DNA of 64,000 nucleotides from Paenibacillus tengchongensis (GTDB taxonomy: Bacteria; Bacillota; Bacilli; Paenibacillales; Paenibacillaceae): the NCBI RefSeq assembly GCF_008973665.1, contig NZ_WACP01000005.1, forward strand, positions 62,001-126,000. The letters are read 5' to 3'. The notes under the pieces are model-generated. The model made no database searches and was not told the origin of the DNA. It saw only the letters and a program-made list of their open reading frames with translations. Shown piece by piece: positions 23,566 through 30,553 of this stretch (position 1 is its first letter; each line of letters begins with the position of its first letter). Both the position numbers and the translations under genes were made by a program.

Positions 23566-23901
23566 ATGAGCAGCCTGCTCGAGACCAGAAATGTATATGA
23601 GGACTTCGAGGTGGAGACGGACATTCTGTTCTTTAAGGTCGGTGACCACGACCTGGTCATTTTTCACGGCAGAAACTACAATATTAAAAAAAGAATGACT
23701 GCCGAACAACTGAACCGCTTATTGTCGAGCGCCAATTACTATCATGTATACGGCGGCTGCTATGTCAACCTGAACAAGATCAGCGGCATTGAGGATGACT
23801 GCATTTACTTCGGGGAGAAGGGCCATTACGCCAAGAATGTGCGGATCCCGCGGCGGAAGCAGGAGAATATCCGTCATTTACTGCAACAATTGCACTCGTA
23901 A
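23566..23901 (+). CDS. Solo LytTR DNA-binding protein, 111 aa
   Basis: Nearly the whole protein is one LytTR domain: DILFFKVGDHDLVIFHG, then YHVYGGCYVNLNKISGI and a basic C-terminus (RIPRRKQENIRHLLQQ). There is no receiver domain, so it is not a normal AgrA/LytR response regulator. Stand-alone LytTR proteins act as promoter-bound regulators. The ATG at 23566 follows AAAGGGGGAA. The frame extends upstream to 23398 but crosses the promoter. It is monocistronic with its own terminator, and the promoter carries a cre site, so carbon catabolite repression is likely. Confidence 0.85.
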   Translation: MSSLLETRNVYEDFEVETDILFFKVGDHDLVIFHGRNYNIKKRMTAEQLNRLLSSANYYHVYGGCYVNLNKISGIEDDCIYFGEKGHYAKNVRIPRRKQENIRHLLQQLHS

Positions 23902-23944
23902 TCACTGTGGCGTAAGCGAGCCAAGGAGCTTTCGCAGAAGCTGT

Positions 23945-23989
23945 AAAAGCCGGAGCGGCACGGGTTCCCCTGCTGTTCCGGCTTTTTTT
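23945..23989 (+). terminator. Terminator of the LytTR gene
   Basis: AAAAGCCGGA and TCCGGCTTTT arms enclose a 22-base G/C-rich loop and are followed by further T residues. Confidence 0.85.
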
Positions 23990-24124
23990 ATGCCTGCAAA
24001 CTTAAAGCAAACTTAAAAAGGTTCTTCACTTTTTTATACTTTCTTAAGGTTTGAAATCCTTTTTTCTGGTAAAGTTGTAGAAAGGACAGGCATCACCTAT
24101 TATTGAAGGGAGTCATTAATTCTA

Positions 24125-25393
24125 ATGGACAAAAAAGATGTAAACGGCAATGAACACCTGGAGTCAAACGAAACACTGAACAACACACCGGAAGAAACAG
24201 CCTCTTCCGATTTGAAATCCGAAGGACCGGAGAGCATTACACCGGAAACTGCTGAACCGGTTGCTGTAAACTCCGGCGCCGCTGAGGCGGCAGACCGTAC
24301 GGTAGAACCGGTTACACCTGCGGAGCCGGTCAAGACAGCCACCCCCGCTTCCGGCAACGCCAATGTTCCTGTGATGACTAAGGTCGGCGAGCCTGCTGAT
24401 TCGTCCTCCGCTCCGGGAGGCAAGGGCGGCAAAGGCTGGATGATCGCTTCGATCATTCTCGCCGCCGCGCTGATTATTGTGCTGATCAAGCCGCCGTTCC
24501 AGAAGGACGATGACAGCACAGCCGTAGCGACAGTCAATGGCGCAGACATTACCAAAGGCCAGTTCTATGACAAGCTGGTCGAAGCCGGCGGCGAAAGCAC
24601 ACTGCAGAACCTGATCACGACTACACTGGTGGACCAGGAAGCGAAGAAAGCCAACGTTACCGTTACGGATGAAGATATCAATGCGGAGATTGAGGATCTC
24701 AAGACTCAGTTCGGCGGCGAAGAAGCCTTCAATACCGCTTTGGCGCAAAGCGGCATGACCGTGGACGATCTGAAGGCGCAAATGCCGCTGCAGGTCGAAA
24801 TCCGCAAGCTGCTGGAACCTAAGGTTACGGTAACTGACGAAGATATTTCCACTTACTACAACGACAACAAAGCTTCCTTCTCCGAGGAAGAACAGGTCCA
24901 AGCTTCGCATATCCTGGTTGCGACCAAGGAAGAAGCTGATGCCATCGTGAAGCAGCTGAAAGAAGGCGCTGACTTCGCTGAGCTGGCCAAGGAAAAATCA
25001 ACCGATACCGGCTCCAAGGATAATGGCGGCGATCTGGGCTTCTTCACACGTGCCGATATGGTTGCCGAGTTCTCCGATGCGGCCTTTAACCTGAAGGTCG
25101 GCGAAACCAGCGAACCGGTTAAATCGGATTACGGCTACCACATCATTAAAGTAACCGACCGCAAGGAAGCCAAGGAATATACACTGGAAGAAAAGAAAGA
25201 CGAAATCAAGAAGACCCTCACTTCACAGAAGGTGTCCGAAATGTCTTCCACCTGGCTCTCGGATCTGACGACAAATGCGACAATCACCAACTCATTGACC
25301 GATAAACCGGAAGAGAGCGAAGCCCCAGCCGCATCTGACGCTCCGGCAGCTTCTGAAGCTCCTGCTGCTTCCGAAGCCCCGGCAACGGAATAA
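24125..25393 (+). CDS. Membrane-anchored parvulin-type foldase, 422 aa
   Basis: An acidic, Pro/Thr/Glu-rich N-terminal region of about 100 residues precedes one membrane helix (residues 105-122). A SurA/PrsA-like N-domain follows (ATVNGADITKGQFYDK), then a parvulin peptidyl-prolyl isomerase domain (about 258-345; QASHILVATKEEAD, GGDLGFFTRADMVAEF, YGYHIIKV). The C-terminus is a low-complexity repeat of APAAS(D/E). There is no lipobox, unlike PrsA, so the topology is an inside-out signal anchor with the enzyme outside. It likely assists folding of secreted proteins. The ATG follows GAAGGGAG. A bidirectional terminator follows. Confidence 0.87.
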   Translation: MDKKDVNGNEHLESNETLNNTPEETASSDLKSEGPESITPETAEPVAVNSGAAEAADRTVEPVTPAEPVKTATPASGNANVPVMTKVGEPADSSSAPGGKGGKGWMIASIILAAALIIVLIKPPFQKDDDSTAVATVNGADITKGQFYDKLVEAGGESTLQNLITTTLVDQEAKKANVTVTDEDINAEIEDLKTQFGGEEAFNTALAQSGMTVDDLKAQMPLQVEIRKLLEPKVTVTDEDISTYYNDNKASFSEEEQVQASHILVATKEEADAIVKQLKEGADFAELAKEKSTDTGSKDNGGDLGFFTRADMVAEFSDAAFNLKVGETSEPVKSDYGYHIIKVTDRKEAKEYTLEEKKDEIKKTLTSQKVSEMSSTWLSDLTTNATITNSLTDKPEESEAPAASDAPAASEAPAASEAPATE

Positions 25394-25411
25394 CGTTTAA
25401 ACCATGTCAGC

Positions 25412-25445
25412 AAAAAAGGACAGGCTCCCATGCCTGTCCTTTTTT
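25412..25445. terminator. Bidirectional convergent terminator
   Basis: AAAAAAGGACAGGC and GCCTGTCCTTTTT form a 13-14 bp stem with a 6-base loop between the foldase gene and the YdaT-like gene. Confidence 0.9.
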
Positions 25446-25469
25446 GTTGCATTCCGCGGCTTCCAGCAA

Positions 25470-25664
25470 TCAGTGGCCTTTCTTGCGGACTTGCTTGTCA
25501 TGATTCTCGCCCCACTCTTTGGCCTGTGCGGTCGCAATCGAAATGGCCCGCCCCTCTTCATATCCGTCCTCCAGCAGCGCATTGGCAATATCAATTGCTT
25601 TATTACGGACCGGAGCTGTGAAATTCTTCAGTGAATCCGGATATTCATCCTTATTCCAAGGCAT
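25470..25664 (-). CDS. Small conserved protein, YdaT-like, 64 aa
   Basis: The sequence MPWNKDEYPDSLKNFTAPVR, then KAIDIANALLEDGYEEGRAI and ATAQAKEWGENH, matches the small conserved proteins annotated as YdaT-like in Bacillus. They appear widely in stress-related settings, but no biochemical role is established. The protein is soluble and helical. AGGAGG lies seven bases before the ATG but is fully buried in a hairpin with an anti-Shine-Dalgarno copy upstream. The nitroreductase gene ends 80 bases upstream in the same direction. Confidence 0.75.
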   Translation of the reverse strand: MPWNKDEYPDSLKNFTAPVRNKAIDIANALLEDGYEEGRAISIATAQAKEWGENHDKQVRKKGH

Positions 25665-25669
25665 AGTAA

Positions 25670-25716
25670 AACCTCCTTAGTGGGCTATAGCAATAATTAG
25701 CCCGGCTAAGGAGGTT
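25670..25716 (-). promoter_or_regulatory. Hairpin sequestering the YdaT-like ribosome binding site
   Basis: In the minus-strand transcript, AACCTCCTTAG pairs perfectly with CTAAGGAGGTT over 11 bp. An inner GGGCTA/TAGCCC stem lies inside, separated by a small internal loop. The second arm contains the entire Shine-Dalgarno of the YdaT-like gene. Four T residues follow, so it could also be a partial terminator for the upstream nitroreductase. Either way translation of the downstream gene should depend on opening the stem. Confidence 0.65.
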
Positions 25717-25744
25717 CTAAACATGCTTATTGCAAACCGTAAGC

Positions 25745-26344
25745 TTATTTCCGCACTTTCACGCGCTCTTCAATCGGCTGGAACTCTTTGTCGCCCGGAG
25801 GAGTAACGACATTGCCGAAAGGCAGCTGCGCAATGAGCTTCCATTCGCTTGGAATATCAAAGGTCTCTCTGACCTCATCGTCGATCAGCGGGTTATAGTG
25901 CTGCAGGGAAGCGCCGAGTCCGGCTTCAGAGAACGCAGTCCACACCACATATTGCAGAATCCCGGAGGACTGGTTGGACCAGACCGGGAAATTCTCGGCA
26001 TACAGGGCGAAGTTCTCCTGCAGGCTCTTCACAACGTTCTGGTCTTCATAGAAAAGAACCGTACCGTGTCCTGCTTTGAACGAAGCCAGCTTCTGGGCTG
26101 TGCCTTCGAATTGTTCGGTCGGAACAATCTTGCGCAGCGTCTCTGTTGTGATATCCCACAGCTTATCGTGCTTATCGCCAAGCAGCAGAACGGCGCGCGA
26201 GCTTTGCGAATTAAAGGAAGTCGGGCTATGTAAAACCGCCGTTTCCACGATTTCTTGGATCTGGGCATCGGAAATCGCAGCATCTTTACCAATGGCATAC
26301 ACGGAACGTCTGGCTTTGACTGCATCTAAAAAGCTTTTCGACAT
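25745..26344 (-). CDS. Nitroreductase-family oxidoreductase, 199 aa
   Basis: This is an FMN-dependent nitroreductase-fold protein of the YdgI-like group. The N-terminal RRSVYAIGK contains the FMN phosphate-binding Arg-Arg-Ser, SPTSFNSQSSRAVLL is the second FMN loop, and GLGASLQHYNPLID closes the dimer site. Members use NAD(P)H to reduce nitro compounds, quinones or other electrophiles. GGAGG precedes the ATG at slightly long spacing. Upstream are a well-formed promoter and a TTAGTAACTAA palindrome near the transcript start, so induction by a redox- or quinone-sensing repressor is plausible. Confidence 0.9.
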   Translation of the reverse strand: MSKSFLDAVKARRSVYAIGKDAAISDAQIQEIVETAVLHSPTSFNSQSSRAVLLLGDKHDKLWDITTETLRKIVPTEQFEGTAQKLASFKAGHGTVLFYEDQNVVKSLQENFALYAENFPVWSNQSSGILQYVVWTAFSEAGLGASLQHYNPLIDDEVRETFDIPSEWKLIAQLPFGNVVTPPGDKEFQPIEERVKVRK

Positions 26345-26366
26345 AAAATAACTACCTCCATTTATT

Positions 26367-26377
26367 TTAGTAACTAA
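26367..26377 (-). promoter_or_regulatory. Operator-like palindrome in the nitroreductase leader
   Basis: TTAGT-A-ACTAA is a perfect 11-base palindrome lying 10 bases downstream of the -10 box, between promoter and ribosome binding site. Its placement suits a repressor of the MarR or HxlR type. No adjacent regulator gene is present. Confidence 0.5.
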
Positions 26378-26386
26378 CTTTTTAAC

Positions 26387-26415
26387 ATAATAACACTTTT
26401 ATTTTGTGAGCACAA
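26387..26415 (-). promoter_or_regulatory. Promoter of the nitroreductase gene
   Basis: On the minus strand, TTGTGC (26410-26415) and TATTAT (26387-26392) are spaced by exactly 17 bases. Confidence 0.65.
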
Positions 26416-26613
26416 CAGCTTTTTCAGAAATTTTCCTTTGCTGCAGGTTGTTCCACATTATATTGTCGCGATTATCGGAATGTTTATGCATACTCTCTGT
26501 TTTTCTTTAAAGCAATCCGGCTGTACAGAAACACTGTTCACATTTCAGATAAACATTAGCCGGCGGAAATAGGCTACAATAACAGGCACATAAGCTGAAG
26601 GAAGGTCAAGCCA

Positions 26614-28035
26614 ATGAAGATTACGAAACAGATCCTGCAACCGCTGAAGAACCACAAACGGAGACACCTCATCGCTTTGCCCCTATTGGCCGCAGTAATG
26701 CTTCTGGGAGGCTGCAAGGACGAAACTGCCACCTCCGCCCTTTCGGCTAAAGTCGAGGCTCTGACAGCAGAGTCTGCAGGCCCCGTCGCGTTCTGGGTTG
26801 CGACCGATACGCATTATCTGGACAAGAAGCTGGTTGACGGCGGAGCGGCTTTTGAAGCCTATGTAAACGGTGGCGACGGCAAAATGCTGCCTTATAGCGA
26901 TGAATTGCTGGAAGCGCTGGTGTATGATGCGGAGCAGAAGAAGCCCGCCTTCCTGATTCTCAGCGGGGATTTGACCAATAACGGAGAAACAAGCAGCCAC
27001 AAGGAACTGGTGAAGAAGCTGAAGCGGATTGAGCAGGCAGGTACTTCGGTATATGTCATTCCTGGCAACCACGACTTGAATAACCCGTGGGCCCGCTCCT
27101 TCAGCGGAGAGAACCAGATCGTTGCCAAGCATATTACCGATAAGGATTTTGACAAGCTCTATGCCGATTTCGGCTATGACGAAGCGCTCTCCCGGGATGA
27201 GAAGAGCCTCAGCTATCTGGTACAAGCCGCTCCCCGGCTATGGCTGCTAATGATCGACAGCGCCCAGTACGCCAAGAATGAACAATACGGCTTCCCGCAG
27301 ACGGACGGCCGGATTCTTCCCTCCACACTGGAATGGATGGAGGATTGTGCAAAGCTGGCTTCCGAGGCGCAGGCTTCGGTTATCACCGTTATGCACCATA
27401 ATCTGCTGAACCACACCTCGATGCAGGTGTCTGGCTTCCGCCTGAACAACAGCCAGGAGGTGCTCGGACAGCTGCGCCAGGACGGCCTTAATCTGGTGCT
27501 CTCCGGCCACATCCATATGCAGGATATCCGGCGTGATCAAGGTGCCGGCAATACTGATGTAACATCTCCGGTATATGATATCGCCACAAGCGCCTACGCT
27601 GTAAATCCTCATCAATACGGGGCCATGACCTTTGATCCGCTCACCCGGAAGGTCACTTATACCAGCACCGCAGTGGACGTAGAGGGCTGGGCGGCTGCCA
27701 AGGGCAGCAGTGACCCTAACCTGCTGGATTTCAGCTCATATGCGGAGGATAACTTTGCTTCCTCATCCTACAACAAATCGCTGCAGCGGCTGGCGGAGAG
27801 CTCATTCAGCGCTTCTGAGCGGGCATCCATGGCCGAAGCCATGGCCAGGCTGAACGTCTATTATTTTGCCGGGACAGCCAAGGAGCATTTGACGGAAATC
27901 AAGGCCATGCCGGGCTTTAAGCTGTGGGAACAGACGGAGGGCGGCTTCATGTCCGGCTATATCCGCAGTATGGCGGATGAGAAGAGCGAGAGCAATGTGT
28001 CGCTGGAAATGGTGCTGGACGCTCCTCAACCTTAG
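26614..28035 (+). CDS. Metallophosphoesterase lipoprotein, 473 aa
   Basis: A lipobox (MLLGGC, lipidated Cys34) targets the protein to the outer face of the membrane. The calcineurin-like phosphoesterase motifs are in order: D65 and H67 (VATDTHYLD), LSGDLTNNGE, PGNHDLNNP, VMHHNLLNH and LSGHIHMQD. These residues bind two metal ions. The substrate is unknown. The C-terminal 130 residues are helical and do not match a known module. TACAAT 34 bases upstream may be the -10. The gene appears monocistronic and ends at a strong convergent terminator. Confidence 0.9.
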   Translation: MKITKQILQPLKNHKRRHLIALPLLAAVMLLGGCKDETATSALSAKVEALTAESAGPVAFWVATDTHYLDKKLVDGGAAFEAYVNGGDGKMLPYSDELLEALVYDAEQKKPAFLILSGDLTNNGETSSHKELVKKLKRIEQAGTSVYVIPGNHDLNNPWARSFSGENQIVAKHITDKDFDKLYADFGYDEALSRDEKSLSYLVQAAPRLWLLMIDSAQYAKNEQYGFPQTDGRILPSTLEWMEDCAKLASEAQASVITVMHHNLLNHTSMQVSGFRLNNSQEVLGQLRQDGLNLVLSGHIHMQDIRRDQGAGNTDVTSPVYDIATSAYAVNPHQYGAMTFDPLTRKVTYTSTAVDVEGWAAAKGSSDPNLLDFSSYAEDNFASSSYNKSLQRLAESSFSASERASMAEAMARLNVYYFAGTAKEHLTEIKAMPGFKLWEQTEGGFMSGYIRSMADEKSESNVSLEMVLDAPQP

Positions 28036-28049
28036 TTAAATAATTCCTA

Positions 28050-28094
28050 AAAGCAAGGGCCCGCAAGCCATGTATGGCTGCGGGCCCTTGCTTT
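28050..28094. terminator. Long bidirectional terminator
   Basis: A 16-bp stem (AAAGCAAGGGCCCGCA with its complement) extended by AGCCA/TGGCT lies between the metallophosphoesterase gene and the convergent stalk-domain lipoprotein gene. Confidence 0.9.
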
Positions 28095-28103
28095 AAATTG
28101 CGG

Positions 28104-29615
28104 TTATGGACGATTCACCAGGATGTATCCGTCCTCGTACACCTCCACTGTCGCATGCAGCGCGGTTGCCAGGAACCGCAGCGACACATAAGCATCGCCG
28201 TACTCATCAACGAATACCGGCTTCGGCAGCTTCACTGCTGTGCCGTTCACCAGCACCTGGTCCGAGTTGATACGGAAGATCAATTGATCGCCGTATACGT
28301 CTTCAGTGACTACGATGGCCCGGTTGGCAGCATCCCATTCTACCGTTGCATCCAGATCTTCGGCCACATAGCGCAGCGGCACATAAGTGGTGCCACCCTC
28401 GACGATCGGATAATAATACTCATCCTCCGGCTCGATATAGAGCGAACGGGCGGTGATACCCAGATCGTTCTTCAGCAGTCCATAGACTGCCGAGTCTTCC
28501 TCGAAGCTGCGCAGCGTCTCACCCGGTGTCAGTTCTGCGCTCATCATATCGATCGCTCCCTCGGTGCTGATCGGATCGGCCGTTACGGCTCCGTTCACGT
28601 TCCAGACTTCACTTTCCAGCTGGAAGGAGATCGATTGCAGCGGCAGATCTTCACCTGCCGGCAATGCAATGTTCAGGTTAATATTCTGCTTGCGGATATG
28701 GAAGCCGCTGTCCACAAAGAGATCAATGTTCAGCTTCGTATCCTTACCCAGAATGACTCCGACATCGGAATCTTCATACATCGCCTGCACCTGCTTGTCA
28801 TAGACAAGCAGCAGCGTATCAACCGCCAGCTTGGCGGCATCATGCAATACCGTAACTACAGCCTCTTTGTCCTCCAGCGGAATATCGCCGAAGCCGAGAT
28901 TATCCAGCTCGGCATCCAGTCCGGCCGCCGTCAGCACCGGAAGCAGATAGTCGTACAATCCGCTGATCAGATTCTTGAAGCCCTCGGTATCCTGCGACAC
29001 GGATTTCAGGAAGCTTTTTAACAGTGCAGGCAGCTCTTCACCAGTAATTTCCGCATGAAGCTTCGTCAGGTTGAGGTTCTGTCCATAAACGGCTTCGTTA
29101 ACGGAAGAGACGCTGATCGTGCCCGGATTCGGAAGATTCTTCACCACAAAGCTGGTCAGCAGCTTCGAAACCTCCAGCGCCTTGGCTTCATCGAGCCCTT
29201 CCAGATTCAGCTCTTCGTCATATCCGGCTATCGGCGCATAGAACGGCTGTTTCGCTCCCTCGACCGTAAATACAACGCCTTCCGTATCCACAAAGAAAGC
29301 AAACGGAATGGCGAGCTGTTTGTAATGAAGTGTACCCGCGGCAGATACATTGCCGTTATCCTGCAGCTTTACGTGAGCCACATCAAGCGAAAATGAATTG
29401 ATCAGATCGACCACAGCCTGGTCATCACTGCTGATTCCCGCTGCGGGTACAGCTTTTACAGATAAAGTGGTACTAGATTCCGAGGATTTCACGTCGAGAT
29501 CCCCAAGCAGCGCCTTGTTGACATCAAATCCCGCCACGCTTTGGCAGCCGGCCAGAATCAGTACCAGCGCGAGCAGCGGCAGCAGCCACTTGCTTCTTGC
29601 CTTCATTGTCCTCAT
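28104..29615 (-). CDS. Lipoprotein with C-terminal stalk (copper-amine-oxidase-N-like) domain, 503 aa
   Basis: The signal peptide ends in a lipobox (LILAGC). A long N-terminal region (about residues 30-370) has no recognised family and looks like an extracellular alpha/beta domain. It is followed by the stalk module (about 400-503; TTYVPLRYVAEDLDATVEWD and AYVSLRFLATALHATVEV). The module name derives from copper amine oxidase, but no copper ligands or quinone cofactor site are present, so this is not an oxidase. Surface or wall association is likely. AAGGAGA precedes the ATG. Confidence 0.8.
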   Translation of the reverse strand: MRTMKARSKWLLPLLALVLILAGCQSVAGFDVNKALLGDLDVKSSESSTTLSVKAVPAAGISSDDQAVVDLINSFSLDVAHVKLQDNGNVSAAGTLHYKQLAIPFAFFVDTEGVVFTVEGAKQPFYAPIAGYDEELNLEGLDEAKALEVSKLLTSFVVKNLPNPGTISVSSVNEAVYGQNLNLTKLHAEITGEELPALLKSFLKSVSQDTEGFKNLISGLYDYLLPVLTAAGLDAELDNLGFGDIPLEDKEAVVTVLHDAAKLAVDTLLLVYDKQVQAMYEDSDVGVILGKDTKLNIDLFVDSGFHIRKQNINLNIALPAGEDLPLQSISFQLESEVWNVNGAVTADPISTEGAIDMMSAELTPGETLRSFEEDSAVYGLLKNDLGITARSLYIEPEDEYYYPIVEGGTTYVPLRYVAEDLDATVEWDAANRAIVVTEDVYGDQLIFRINSDQVLVNGTAVKLPKPVFVDEYGDAYVSLRFLATALHATVEVYEDGYILVNRP

Positions 29616-29727
29616 AGCATGTCTCCTTTGACTGAAATGTGTAATTGCGTATATCCATCAGCTCTATTCGATAGAGGAAGGACCTGTCTTGGATGAGCAT
29701 AAACGTTGCCGTGGATGACAACATCGG

Positions 29728-30396
29728 TTAAATGAGGAATAAACTTCGCCAATCCATATTTACCCATTCACCTGAATCCAGAATCTTGATCGCCGCAAGT
29801 ATAGCGAGATGCGCCGGATAGAAGGACCACCACACCCAGCGGGGCAATCTGCGGGCTTCCAGCGCCTTAAGGTAGGCCGGCATTAGACCGATCAGCAGCG
29901 TCGGAACGATGCTCAGCATCTGGACTTCCCAATAATAGTAGAACAGATAGATAAAGTTCAGAACGAAGTGGCCCAGAACAAGCCAATACGAACGCAGATA
30001 GCGGAAAATCAGCACCAGGAACAGCCCGTAAGCGTTATAGTCAATCGGGAAATGGTCCATAACCACGAACGCGGCAAGAACGACCGGAATCCCCAGCCAC
30101 ACATTCGGCAGCTTATCCAGAACAATCAGCACGATTTCAGACAGCAGCAGTGTGAACACAACGTTCCAGCCGTCCGGCGTCAGCGCGAGATTAAACGGAA
30201 TTTGGGAAATCAGCGCAATGATCAACAGCCTGACCATGTAACGCTTCTTCGATGAAGTATGTATATGCCCTTGCACCAGCAAGTAGCAGTAGATCGGGAA
30301 GGCAATTCTCCCAATGTACCTCCACCTTAAATCATCCGGAAAAAAAATATAGCCGACATGGTCGATCAGCATCGTCAGCATGGCGATAATTTGCAT
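29728..30396 (-). CDS. TraX-family membrane protein, 222 aa
   Basis: The N-terminal IAMLTMLIDHVGYIFFPDD, then YIGRIAFPIYCYLLVQG, is the hallmark of TraX-like acyltransferases. F-plasmid TraX acetylates pilin. Chromosomal Firmicute members have unknown acceptors. Six to eight hydrophobic helices cover the whole protein. AGGAGG lies six bases before the ATG. It is codirectional with and 110 bases upstream of the stalk lipoprotein gene. Conjugation genes are absent, so a role in plasmid transfer is not implied. Confidence 0.88.
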   Translation of the reverse strand: MQIIAMLTMLIDHVGYIFFPDDLRWRYIGRIAFPIYCYLLVQGHIHTSSKKRYMVRLLIIALISQIPFNLALTPDGWNVVFTLLLSEIVLIVLDKLPNVWLGIPVVLAAFVVMDHFPIDYNAYGLFLVLIFRYLRSYWLVLGHFVLNFIYLFYYYWEVQMLSIVPTLLIGLMPAYLKALEARRLPRWVWWSFYPAHLAILAAIKILDSGEWVNMDWRSLFLI

Positions 30397-30493
30397 CTGC
30401 AGCCTCCTGTATTAGGGTGTTTGCTAGTAATTATCCCTGCGTTTACGATGAAACGCAACACTTGGCCATCAGCAGGAAGCAAATTTTGCAAAT

Positions 30494-30532
30494 AAAAAGA
30501 ACCCTTCCTCCACTTACGCAGGTTCAGGGTTC
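30494..30532 (-). terminator. Terminator of the LtaS-like gene
   Basis: GAACCCT and AGGGTTC arms followed by TTTTTATT on the minus strand, about 20 bases after the stop. Confidence 0.75.
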
Positions 30533-30553
30533 AAGTTTCGCCTGGGTACAGGC

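Noticed and set aside
29662..29676. CTCTAT-TCG-ATAGAG palindrome upstream of the stalk lipoprotein gene
   Set aside because: The stem is only 6 bp and not well placed against a recognisable promoter, so chance occurrence is likely.
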